The notes under the pieces are model-generated. The model was not told where the DNA came from, searched no databases, and saw only the letters and a program-made list of their open reading frames with translations. A stretch of 14,557 nucleotides of DNA from CAZVFE01 sp964626405 (GTDB lineage: Bacteria; Bacteroidota; Bacteroidia; Cytophagales; Spirosomataceae). The translations under genes and the position numbers were made by a program. The DNA lies in NCBI GenBank assembly GCA_964626405.1, contig CAZVFE010000043.1:1-14557 (forward strand), given 5' to 3'. Positions 1-7,007 of this stretch are shown here, in pieces; positions within the stretch are counted from its first letter, which is position 1; each line of letters opens with the position of its first letter.

Positions 1-76
1 GGTGGACCAGCATGGGCTCGAACCATGGACCCCCTGATTATGAGTCAGGTGCTCTAACCAGCTGAGCTACAAGTCC
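1..76 (-). tRNA. tRNA with CAT anticodon (Met elongator or Ile2), 3' end at window edge
   Basis: On the minus strand this folds as a complete cloverleaf. The acceptor stem pairs 70-76 with 4-10, the D-arm is GCTC/GAGC, and the anticodon stem is CCTGA/TCAGG around the loop CTCATAA, with anticodon CAT at 42-40. The T-arm is CATGG/CCATG with the loop TTCGAGC. Position 3 is the discriminator A, and positions 2-1 give CC, so a genomically encoded CCA probably runs one base past the edge. A CAT anticodon with this loop fits either elongator tRNA-Met or the lysidine-modified tRNA-Ile2. I cannot separate them by eye. It is not an obvious initiator, because it has a normal G-C first pair and no run of three G-C pairs in the anticodon stem. 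The acceptor stem has one T-T mismatch (bases 71 and 9) next to a T-G wobble (72 and 8). Confidence 0.95.
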
Positions 77-103
77 TGAGAAAATTTTAAAAATTTTCGA
101 ATA

Positions 104-136
104 CAAAAGTAATTAAATTGTGTTAATAATGTCAAA
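104..136 (-). promoter_or_regulatory. Probable promoter of the tRNA gene (Bacteroidota type)
   Basis: Read on the minus strand, TACTTTTG at 111-104 matches the Bacteroidota -7 consensus TAnnTTTG exactly. TTTG at 136-133 lies 21 nt upstream, which is the known spacing for the -33 element. The same stretch also reads TTGACA at 135-130. Transcription would begin near position 97, about 20 nt before the tRNA 5' end. The consensus is established for this phylum; assigning it to this tRNA is inference from position and fit. Confidence 0.6.
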
Positions 137-175
137 TTCTCTCATAATTTTTGTAATTTTAATTAATATTATTTT

Positions 176-1417
176 ATGCGAACTAAAATTATAAATGACC
201 CTGTCCACGGATTTATTAAGATCAATAATCCCTTGATCTTAGAAATAATTGACCACCCCTATTTTCAGAGGTTGAAGAGAATCAAACAATTAGGGCTTAC
301 AGAGTTTATTTATCCTGGTGCACATCATACTCGATTTCATCATGCTTTAGGGGCTTATCATTTAATGACACAAGCCTTGATGAATTTAAGAAATAAAGGA
401 CATGAAATAAGTGACCAAGAAGTTGAAGGAGCTCAAATTGCGATTTTATTACATGATATAGGACATGGGCCTTTTTCACATGTTTTGGAATTTACGCTAT
501 TACAAAATATTCATCATGAGGATATTTCCTTAATTTTAATGGAAAAACTCAACCTACATTTTTCTGGAAAGCTAAATTTAGCCATTAAAATGTTTAAAAA
601 TCTTTATGAAAGAAGGTTTTTCCACCAATTAATATCTTCTCAATTAGATGTAGACCGATTGGATTATTTAAGTCGAGATTCCTTTTATACCGGAGTGAGG
701 GAAGGATTTATTGGGGCGGAAAGATTATTAGAAATGTTAGATTTAAAGGATGGAGAATTAGTATTAGAGATTAAAGGGATTTATTCAATTGAAAATTTTT
801 TAATGGCAAGGAGGTTGATGTATTGGCAAGTGTACCTACATAAAACTGCTATTTCATCTGAAAGTAATTTAATTCAAATTATAAAAAGAGCCAAATTTCT
901 AATCCAAAATGGAGAAAAAGTATCGTCCATAATTCCCTTTGAATCCTTTTTGAATTCACAATATGATTTAGAAAAGTTTTCAAAAAACGATGAATTAATT
1001 AACCATTTCACAGATTTGGATGATTATACACTATGGGGTTCAATAAAAAATTGGAAATATTCAGATGATCGAATCCTAAGAAATCTTTCCAATCAATTTT
1101 TAAACAGACAATTACCAAAATGTCATTTAGAAACTGAGCCATTGGATATGGATTTTATCCTTGAACAAAAAAATAAAGTAAAAAAATATTGGAAACTTAA
1201 TGATGAAGAAGTGAATTATTTTGTCACAGAAGGGACTAATTCTAATTCAGCCTACGTTTCAAGTGAAGAAAGTATTAAAATCGTCAACAAAAAAGGTAAA
1301 GTCGTCGACTTAATAACTGCTTCCGACCTACCGACCATCCAAGCTTTAAGTCAAGTTGTAAAAAAATTCTTCTTTTGTCATCCAAAGGATGTATATTTGC
1401 AAATTGATTTGATATAA
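176..1417 (+). CDS. HD-superfamily phosphohydrolase (COG1078 / dGTPase-like)
   Basis: A 413-residue cytosolic protein of the HD metal-dependent phosphohydrolase family related to dGTP triphosphohydrolases (COG1078; the Bacillus homologue is YwfO). The N-terminus begins with the family opening KIINDPVHGFI (residues 4-14). The metal-site motifs are visible in order: HTRFHH (51-56), the HD pair H93-D94 within LLHDIGHGPFSH, and the aspartate-rich SSQLDVDRLDYLSRD (154-168). These residues look intact, so it should be an active phosphohydrolase, probably on nucleotides; its true substrate is not known from sequence. It heads the lpx gene run, ending 10 nt before lpxD, so it is probably co-transcribed. 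The ATG at 176 is the only sensible start, because the conserved N-terminus follows at once. No Shine-Dalgarno is present. A shared divergent region with the tRNA (77-175) must carry its promoter, but I found no convincing box. Confidence 0.9.
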   Translation: MRTKIINDPVHGFIKINNPLILEIIDHPYFQRLKRIKQLGLTEFIYPGAHHTRFHHALGAYHLMTQALMNLRNKGHEISDQEVEGAQIAILLHDIGHGPFSHVLEFTLLQNIHHEDISLILMEKLNLHFSGKLNLAIKMFKNLYERRFFHQLISSQLDVDRLDYLSRDSFYTGVREGFIGAERLLEMLDLKDGELVLEIKGIYSIENFLMARRLMYWQVYLHKTAISSESNLIQIIKRAKFLIQNGEKVSSIIPFESFLNSQYDLEKFSKNDELINHFTDLDDYTLWGSIKNWKYSDDRILRNLSNQFLNRQLPKCHLETEPLDMDFILEQKNKVKKYWKLNDEEVNYFVTEGTNSNSAYVSSEESIKIVNKKGKVVDLITASDLPTIQALSQVVKKFFFCHPKDVYLQIDLI

Positions 1418-1427
1418 TTAAAAATAT

Positions 1428-2441
1428 ATGAAATTCACAGTCGACCAAATAGCTCAATTAATTTCCGGAACAGTTGAAGGAAATGGTTCTGAGTTTATAC
1501 ACAAGTTTGACAAAATTGAAGAAGGGGAAAAAGGGAGTATTTCATTTTTAGCAAATCCTAAATATGAAAATTTCTTATATGATTCCAATGCCACTGCAGT
1601 AATTGTTTCAAACAAATTAAAATTAAAATCAACTCCTAAAACCACCTTAATTTTGGTGGATGACCCATATTTGGCATTCACATTGCTTCTTAAGCAATAT
1701 GAGTCTATGTTAAAAACCTTAAAGAAAGGAATAGAATCACCTAGCTATCAAGAGCAAAATGTAGTAATAGGGGAAAATGTATATATTGGGGCATTTTCTA
1801 GTATAGGTGAAAATTCCGTTATCGGTAATAATACACAGATAAATCGCAATGTCAATATCGGAAAAAATGTAAAAATAGGATCCAATTGTATCATTCATTC
1901 TGGAGTTTCAATATATGAGGGAGTAGTGATAAAAAATAATTGCATAATTCATTCCAATGCAGTAATTGGATCAGATGGATTTGGTTTTGCTCCTAATCCA
2001 GACGGAACGTATACCGATATTCCACAATTAGGAAATGTAATTTTAGAAAACAATGTAAGTATTGGGGCAAATTCTACTGTAGATAGGGCAACAATGGGGT
2101 CTACAATTATTGGAGAAGGTTCCAAAATAGATAATTTAGTCCAAATAGGACACAATGTAATCATAGGATCCAATACAGTTATTGCAGCCCAAACAGGCAT
2201 ATCTGGTTCTACGAAAATTGGAAATAATTGTAGAATAGGTGGCCAAGTAGGAATTTCAGGGCATTTAACAGTTGCCAATAATACAATGATTGCGGGTAAA
2301 TCAGGCCTTACAAAATCTGTTAAAAAAGAGAATCAAATTTTATCTGGTTTCCCTGCTAGACCAAATCAAGAATTTTTAAAACAACAAGCAATTTTAAGAA
2401 ATTTGCCTGAACTAATAAAAAATACTAGTTCAAATAAGTAA
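1428..2441 (+). CDS. lpxD: UDP-3-O-acylglucosamine N-acyltransferase LpxD
   Basis: Transfers a 3-hydroxyacyl chain from acyl-ACP to the 2-amino group of UDP-3-O-acylglucosamine, the third step of lipid A synthesis, in the cytosol. At 337 residues it has the usual length. Residues 1-100 form the N-terminal uridine-binding region, with FLANPKY at 40-46. Residues 110-295 are left-handed beta-helix hexapeptide repeats ([IV]G-x4 pattern), and a short helical tail follows (300-337). The motif IGSDGFGFAPN (180-190) and the presumed catalytic histidine H242 in VQIGHNV are intact. The gene lies 10 nt after the HD hydrolase and 9 nt before lpxC-fabZ, in a packed operon with the enzyme that makes its substrate. 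The ATG start is supported by the conserved opening MKFTVDQIA. There is no Shine-Dalgarno, as is usual in this phylum. Confidence 0.97.
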   Translation: MKFTVDQIAQLISGTVEGNGSEFIHKFDKIEEGEKGSISFLANPKYENFLYDSNATAVIVSNKLKLKSTPKTTLILVDDPYLAFTLLLKQYESMLKTLKKGIESPSYQEQNVVIGENVYIGAFSSIGENSVIGNNTQINRNVNIGKNVKIGSNCIIHSGVSIYEGVVIKNNCIIHSNAVIGSDGFGFAPNPDGTYTDIPQLGNVILENNVSIGANSTVDRATMGSTIIGEGSKIDNLVQIGHNVIIGSNTVIAAQTGISGSTKIGNNCRIGGQVGISGHLTVANNTMIAGKSGLTKSVKKENQILSGFPARPNQEFLKQQAILRNLPELIKNTSSNK

Positions 2442-2450
2442 TTTTACAGA

Positions 2451-3845
2451 ATGAATAATAAACAGCATACTATTGCCAAAGAAGTTTCGATTAGTGGTGT
2501 AGGTTTACACACAGGAGTAGAAGCAAATTTAACATTTGTTCCTGCCCCTTCCAACCATGGAATTAAATTTCAAAGAATTGATTTAGAAGGAGAGCCAATT
2601 GCAAATGCAGACGTTGACAACGTGGTAGATACTTCTAGAGGCACTACTATTGAAGAAAATGGTGCAAGAATCAATACGGTTGAACATGTAATGGCGGCTT
2701 TAGTTGGATTAGAAATAGATAATATTTTAATTAAAATTGATGGTCCAGAACCACCCATTATGGATGGATCATCCATTCAATTTATCAATATTTTAAAATC
2801 AGCTGGATTAGTTGAACAGGAAGCGCATCGGAAGTTTTTTGATATAATTGAAGAAGTTCGATATAAAGATATGGATTCTGGAGCTGAAATTGCTGCCCTC
2901 CCATTGAATGATTATAGAATTGCTGTAATGGTTGATTATAATTCTCCCTATTTATCAAGTCAACATGCTAATCTAACTTCTGTATCTCAGTTTGAAAAAG
3001 AATTTTCAATGTGTAGAACATTTTGTTTTGTTCATGAAATCGAAAATTTACACAAAGCGGGGTTAATTAAAGGGGGAGATTTAAATAATGCAATTGTAAT
3101 CGCCAATAAGGAGTATTCAGAAGAAGAACTTCAGAATATTTCAAATTTAGTTGGGAAACCAAATGTAAAAATTACGAAGGATTCAGGTATTTTAAATAAT
3201 ACTGAACTTCATTTCAAAAATGAAATGGCTCGCCATAAATTATTAGATTTAATGGGAGATTTAGCCTTGGTTGGTAGACCAATTCGAGGACAAATTCTTG
3301 CATCAAGGCCAGGACATGCAGCTAATGTGGAATTAGCTAAAAAGATTAAAAAACAAATTCAGGAATCAGAAAAGAATAAGATTCCAGTATATGATCCGAA
3401 TCAAGAACCTATCTGTACATTTGAAAGAATCTATGAATTATTACCACATAGATATCCCTTCCAAATGATAGATAAAATTATTTATTTGGATGATTCTGCA
3501 GTTGTTGGAATTAAGAATGTAACCATGAATGAAAATTATTTCACTGGTCACTTTCCAAACAATCCAGTGATGCCAGGAGTTATGCAAGTAGAGGCAATGG
3601 CTCAAACAGGAGGAATTTTAGTTTTATCTTCTGTGGATGATCCTGAAAATTATTGGCCATATCTTGTAGGAATCGAAAATTGTAGGTTTAGAAGATCCGT
3701 TCTTCCTGGTGATACCGTAATATTTAGATGTGAATTATTGGCACCAATTAGAAGAGGAATTGCTAAAATGTCTGGAAAAGCCTATGTAGGCGATAAAATA
3801 GTATGTGAGGCAGAAATGACTGCCAGCCTAGTAAGAAAATCATAA
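2451..3845 (+). CDS. lpxC/fabZ: Bifunctional LpxC deacetylase / FabZ dehydratase fusion
   Basis: A 464-residue two-enzyme fusion. Residues 1-305 are LpxC, the zinc enzyme that removes acetate from UDP-3-O-acyl-GlcNAc, the committed step of lipid A synthesis. Its zinc ligands are visible as H79 (in NTVEHVMAAL), H262 and D266 (in RHKLLDLMGD), with the catalytic histidine H289 in RPGHAAN. A lysine-rich linker (about 296-312) leads to FabZ (about 318-464), the 3-hydroxyacyl-ACP dehydratase of fatty-acid elongation, with LLPHRYPFQMID (330-341), H367 in GHFPNNPVMPG and E381 in MQVEAMAQ. Both active sites look complete. The two activities compete for the 3-hydroxyacyl-ACP pool, so the fusion fixes their ratio (inference). 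This fusion is typical of Bacteroidota. The gene sits between lpxD (9 nt) and lpxA (8 nt) and is surely in the same operon. Confidence 0.97.
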   Translation: MNNKQHTIAKEVSISGVGLHTGVEANLTFVPAPSNHGIKFQRIDLEGEPIANADVDNVVDTSRGTTIEENGARINTVEHVMAALVGLEIDNILIKIDGPEPPIMDGSSIQFINILKSAGLVEQEAHRKFFDIIEEVRYKDMDSGAEIAALPLNDYRIAVMVDYNSPYLSSQHANLTSVSQFEKEFSMCRTFCFVHEIENLHKAGLIKGGDLNNAIVIANKEYSEEELQNISNLVGKPNVKITKDSGILNNTELHFKNEMARHKLLDLMGDLALVGRPIRGQILASRPGHAANVELAKKIKKQIQESEKNKIPVYDPNQEPICTFERIYELLPHRYPFQMIDKIIYLDDSAVVGIKNVTMNENYFTGHFPNNPVMPGVMQVEAMAQTGGILVLSSVDDPENYWPYLVGIENCRFRRSVLPGDTVIFRCELLAPIRRGIAKMSGKAYVGDKIVCEAEMTASLVRKS

Positions 3846-3853
3846 CAAACTAA

Positions 3854-4621
3854 ATGAATAATTTCATTCAAATTTCATCAAAAGCTAAAATACACCCAAG
3901 TGTAAAGATAGATCCATTCACCGTAATACATGATGATGTAATCATAGAGGAAAATACGTGGATTGGTTCAAATGTAACTATCTTTCCTGGTGCTAGAATA
4001 GGCAAAAATGTCAAAATATTTCCAGGTGCTGTAATTTCAGCAATTCCCCAAGATTTAAAATTTAATGGAGAAATCACAACACTAGAAATCGGAGATAATT
4101 CTGTTATAAGAGAATGTGCAACTTTAAATAGAGGAACAGAAGATAGAAAAACTACTAAAATTGGTAAAAACTGTTTGATTATGGCTTATGTTCATGTAGC
4201 TCATGATTGTATAATTGGTGACAATGTAATTGTTGCTAATGCGGTTCAAATGGCAGGACATGTGGTAGTTGGAGATAATTCAGTAATTGGTGGTACTACA
4301 GCAATTCATCAATTCGTTCATATCGGAAAAAATGTAATGATTTCAGGCGGTTCACTTGTAAGAAAGGATGTACCACATTTCGTGAAATGTGGAAGAGAAC
4401 CTCTAACCTATGCAGGAATAAATTCTTTGGGCTTAAAGAGAAAAGGGTTTTCAGATGAAAAAATTGCTGAAATTCAAGAGATTTACCGATACATTTACTT
4501 AAAAGGTTTAAATACCCAGGCTGCCTTAACAGAAATAAAAAATAATATCCTTGATTCTGACGAAAAAAATGAAATTGTCCATTTCATAGAAAATTCAGAA
4601 AGAGGAATTATTCGTGGATAA
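3854..4621 (+). CDS. lpxA: UDP-N-acetylglucosamine acyltransferase LpxA
   Basis: Catalyses the first step of lipid A synthesis, moving a 3-hydroxyacyl chain from ACP to the 3-OH of UDP-GlcNAc in the cytosol. The 255 residues match the family length. Left-handed beta-helix hexapeptide repeats cover about residues 10-175. The catalytic histidine is H117 in HVAHDCIIGD (114-123), and the family signatures AGHVVVGDNSVIGG (134-147) and AIHQFVHIG (150-158) are present. The C-terminal helical domain (about 190-255) opens with SLGLKRKGFS and ends with the usual RGIIRG. The gene follows lpxC-fabZ by 8 nt and is followed at once by an ABC ATPase gene. Acyl-chain length specificity cannot be judged by eye. 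Confidence 0.97.
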   Translation: MNNFIQISSKAKIHPSVKIDPFTVIHDDVIIEENTWIGSNVTIFPGARIGKNVKIFPGAVISAIPQDLKFNGEITTLEIGDNSVIRECATLNRGTEDRKTTKIGKNCLIMAYVHVAHDCIIGDNVIVANAVQMAGHVVVGDNSVIGGTTAIHQFVHIGKNVMISGGSLVRKDVPHFVKCGREPLTYAGINSLGLKRKGFSDEKIAEIQEIYRYIYLKGLNTQAALTEIKNNILDSDEKNEIVHFIENSERGIIRG

Positions 4622-4622
4622 A

Positions 4623-5240
4623 ATGCTATTATCATTAAAAAATATCAGTAAAAAATATCGTAGAGAATGGATTTTCAAAAGCATTTCCTACGATTTTTTA
4701 TTAGGAAATATTTATGGTTTATCAGGTTATAACGGATCTGGAAAATCAACTCTTCTAAAAATAATATCAGGACAATTAATTCCAAGTAAGGGAGAAGTCC
4801 AAATAATTAAGCAAGACCAAGAACTTGAAAAGGAAAACTTCTTTAGAGAATTTAATTATATTGCCCCTTATGTAGATTTAATTGAAGAATATACCATTGA
4901 TGAATTAATTCAATTTTTGATAAAAACAGGTATTATTTCAAAGGATTATAATTTAAATTCATTCCTTAATTATTCCGAATTGAAAAATACGGACGACAAA
5001 TTCATCAAGGATTTTTCATCTGGTATGAAACAAAAATTAAAATTGGGTATTGGTTTACTATCCACAAGACCCATTCTAATTTTAGATGAACCAACCACAA
5101 ATTTAGATCAAAAGGCCAAAGAATGGTTTTATCAAAAATTAATTGAACAAAAAGAGAAATTAATCCTGATTGCTAGTAATGAAAAATCAGACTTAGCAAA
5201 TTGTTCTACCATTCTATCCATTGAAGAATATAAAATCTAA
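4623..5240 (+). CDS. ABC transporter ATP-binding protein with atypical switch residues
   Basis: A single ABC nucleotide-binding domain of 205 residues that would couple ATP hydrolysis to a membrane permease. The Walker A motif GYNGSGKST (35-43), the signature-like FSSGMKQ (131-137) and the Walker B motif ILILDEP (151-157) followed by TTNLD are clear. Two positions depart from the canon. The H-loop histidine is replaced by asparagine (N186, in LIASNEK), and the Q-loop region (YIAPYVDL, about 79-86) shows no glutamine. ATP binding looks intact, but hydrolysis may be slow or unusual (inference). I chose the ATG at 4623, one base after the lpxA stop; a GTG at 4614, overlapping lpxA, would add three residues. 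It shares the lpx transcript. The nearest permease gene is the convergent gldF-like gene, so GldA-like pairing is possible but unproven; a role in lipid export is an alternative. Confidence 0.88.
   Translation: MLLSLKNISKKYRREWIFKSISYDFLLGNIYGLSGYNGSGKSTLLKIISGQLIPSKGEVQIIKQDQELEKENFFREFNYIAPYVDLIEEYTIDELIQFLIKTGIISKDYNLNSFLNYSELKNTDDKFIKDFSSGMKQKLKLGIGLLSTRPILILDEPTTNLDQKAKEWFYQKLIEQKEKLILIASNEKSDLANCSTILSIEEYKI
5237..5240. other. Overlapping stop codons of two convergent genes
   Basis: The four bases CTAA serve both strands. TAA at 5238-5240 ends the plus-strand ABC ATPase, and TAG (complement of 5237-5239) ends the minus-strand GldF-like permease. There is no intergenic space, and no stem-loop with a T-tract is visible on either strand around it, so the two transcripts must overlap at their 3' ends. 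Confidence 0.9.
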
Positions 5241-5956
5241 TTGGAAGAAGCCTTTAATAATCGAAAATTCAATCCAAATAGAATAATATTTATTCCTATA
5301 AAATAGGCCATATCAGAATATTCAATTAAGCCTTTCGTAATATTATTAAAATGAGCCAATGGAGAATTTGAAAATAAATTCAAAAATGATACAGCTGAAA
5401 AATTTTCAATTAAAGAAGGAATTTCCCAAACTATAAAGTTCAAAAATAATCCTAATAAGAATCCTAGAGCTTGTTTTTTAGCAATGAAATTTCCCAAAAA
5501 GGAAAGATTTAAAAAAAGAATATTTGCTAATATTATTCCTAAATATTGACCTATTACTACAGAACCATCAAAATTAAAAGTTGGGTTACCTAAATAACCT
5601 ACTGATATAACATAAATAAGACTAATAAATAAACAAATAAGGATGAGCAATAGTCCTCCTAATAACTTCCCAATTAAAATAGAAATTGGAGAAATATTTT
5701 GTACCAATAATAAATCAATCGTTTTATTTTCATACTCCTCTCCTATTAATTTCATTGCTAAGGCAGGAGTTAATAACAAAAAGAACCAAGGGACAATAGT
5801 AAAAAATACAGATAATTCAGCATAGCCAAATTCAATAATATTTCCTTCGACGTACCAGCTAAAAAATCCAGTTAAAAGAAAAAAGGAACTTAAAAAACCT
5901 ATTCCAATTAAATCATTGAAAAAGTTTTTAAATTCCTTGATTGCGATTTTTATCAT
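5237..5956 (-). CDS. gldF: GldF-like ABC-2 permease (gliding motility ABC transporter family)
   Basis: A 239-residue inner-membrane permease with about six hydrophobic segments, near residues 17-34, 50-68, 93-119, 134-156, 164-178 and 216-232. The order and landmarks fit GldF of the GldAFG exporter needed for gliding in Flavobacterium. They are an N-terminal amphipathic stretch (IKIAIKEFKNFF), the loop GEEYENKTIDLLL (72-84) after TM2, matching the ABC-2 EE-K/G-T-ELLL pattern, and LGNPTFNFD (122-130) before TM4, which resembles the LGNP loop of GldF. No gldG follows it, although gldF and gldG are usually adjacent. It is the last gene of a minus-strand run, 5 nt after the DUF4199 gene upstream. 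Assignment as GldF rests on remembered family features; a more general ABC-2 permease is the alternative. Confidence 0.75.
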   Translation of the reverse strand: MIKIAIKEFKNFFNDLIGIGFLSSFFLLTGFFSWYVEGNIIEFGYAELSVFFTIVPWFFLLLTPALAMKLIGEEYENKTIDLLLVQNISPISILIGKLLGGLLLILICLFISLIYVISVGYLGNPTFNFDGSVVIGQYLGIILANILFLNLSFLGNFIAKKQALGFLLGLFLNFIVWEIPSLIENFSAVSFLNLFSNSPLAHFNNITKGLIEYSDMAYFIGINIILFGLNFRLLKASSN

Positions 5957-5961
5957 ATTGA

Positions 5962-6486
5962 TTAATCAAAAATAGGCTTTTCTCTTTTCACGATTGCGGC
6001 TACAATTAGACCCAAAAGCACATGAAAAATAATAGAAAATAAAATAATCATTACAAATTGTGCACCAGGACCCATAAATATTTTCGTAATTCCTTCAGCA
6101 GATTCTATTTGAGATGCTGTTAGACCTTGTTGTTCCCATTGATCTCTAACTTTATCCATTTGTTTTTCTACAAAATTTGTATCAATGAAACTCAAATAAA
6201 CATAATTAAAAATACCTGTAACAACCCCAGAAATCCCTCCTAAAAGAGTAGAAACACCTAATCCTTTCTTATAACTAATAAAACCATCATTTTCCTCTCT
6301 AAATTCCTTTAAAGTAAAAAAGATAAAAGTTACATTTAAAATAGTTCCTAATAAAATTGCAATCCAAGAATTTGCTTCAATTAACTCATCCATTAATCCA
6401 GCGTATTGCTGAATAAAAGTTGAAATAAAATAAACTATCCCTGAGATTAGTCCCCACTTAAGGGTAATTTGTGTTGATGTTTTCAT
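5962..6486 (-). CDS. DUF4199 family membrane protein (first of two)
   Basis: A 174-residue inner-membrane protein of unknown function. Four hydrophobic helices are visible, near residues 10-28, 42-60, 75-99 and 142-166. An acidic and polar loop between helices 3 and 4 (about 102-135) contains Q/E-rich helical sequence such as DKVRDQWEQQ. The segment EFREENDGFISYKKGLGVS (61-79), with aromatic-Gly-Tyr spacing just before helix 3, is the part I recognise as DUF4199, a family common in Bacteroidota. It ends with a short basic then acidic tail (VKREKPIFD). It starts 2 nt after the stop of the related upstream gene and ends 5 nt before gldF, so the three are surely co-transcribed and may act together in the membrane. 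No function is known. Confidence 0.8.
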   Translation of the reverse strand: MKTSTQITLKWGLISGIVYFISTFIQQYAGLMDELIEANSWIAILLGTILNVTFIFFTLKEFREENDGFISYKKGLGVSTLLGGISGVVTGIFNYVYLSFIDTNFVEKQMDKVRDQWEQQGLTASQIESAEGITKIFMGPGAQFVMIILFSIIFHVLLGLIVAAIVKREKPIFD

Positions 6487-6488
6487 AG

Positions 6489-7007
6489 TTAACCTTTTTT
6501 ATAATATAATGAAATTAATAAATTTGGTAGAAATCCCAATGCAATTTTAACAGAAACATCGTCTTTTGAAATTGAATAAGGACTAATTTCTTTTATTCCT
6601 TGAACCAAATTATCTACAAATTCCTGATTTTCAGTTTGCAGAATTTGGGCTTTAAATTGTTGAACCTGAGCTAAATTAAATGAAATATATTGATCCATTA
6701 TAATTTTTCCAGATTCAGTATTAAAATAAAAATATAAACAAATCGCTGTTAATATACCGGTTAAAATTAAAAAAACATATTGATAAAGAAATAAATAAAG
6801 AAAATGAACACCTTGATTCAATCTTTTTTTATCAAAGCGATAAATCAAATACCATTGTGTAATTAATACAAATATAAAACTTGGGGCTTTTTTACCCCCT
6901 AGTGGAATTATGTTTAAATTATACAGTACATAGGAATAAAGGAATAAAAATATAATATTGATAATAGATAATACAATCATCAATTTCCAGTCCCAATTCT
7001 TAATCAT
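6489..7007 (-). CDS. Four-helix membrane protein, probably divergent DUF4199
   Basis: A 172-residue predicted inner-membrane protein. Hydrophobic helices lie near residues 8-30, 42-57, 70-94 and 152-168. A polar loop of some 55 residues (about 96-150), rich in Q, E and N, separates helices 3 and 4. The topology, size and final segment (SKDDVSVKIALGFLPNLLIS then lysines) parallel the neighbouring DUF4199 protein, so I read the two as diverged tandem paralogues. The match is weaker here, and it could simply be an unassigned four-helix protein. Its ATG shares one base with the stop of the dihydroorotase-like gene (TAATG), which suggests translational coupling to that gene. Function is unknown. 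Confidence 0.65.
   Translation of the reverse strand: MIKNWDWKLMIVLSIINIIFLFLYSYVLYNLNIIPLGGKKAPSFIFVLITQWYLIYRFDKKRLNQGVHFLYLFLYQYVFLILTGILTAICLYFYFNTESGKIIMDQYISFNLAQVQQFKAQILQTENQEFVDNLVQGIKEISPYSISKDDVSVKIALGFLPNLLISLYYKKG

Noticed and set aside
118..153. Possible plus-strand promoter for the HD gene (TTG at 118-120, AATTTTTG at 146-153)
   Set aside because: The -7 box has a mismatch at its first base and the spacing to TTG is about 25 nt, longer than the 19-21 nt seen in this phylum. In such AT-rich sequence the match is not convincing.
1949..2278. Minus-strand reading frame of 109 codons inside lpxD
   Set aside because: It lies wholly antisense to the clear lpxD hexapeptide region. 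Its proline-rich, repetitive product is the mirror of those repeats, not a real gene.
1740..2300. Imperfect repeated DNA pattern in lpxD, and a similar one in lpxA at 3880-4370
   Set aside because: This reflects the codons of hexapeptide repeats in left-handed beta-helices, not a DNA repeat element.
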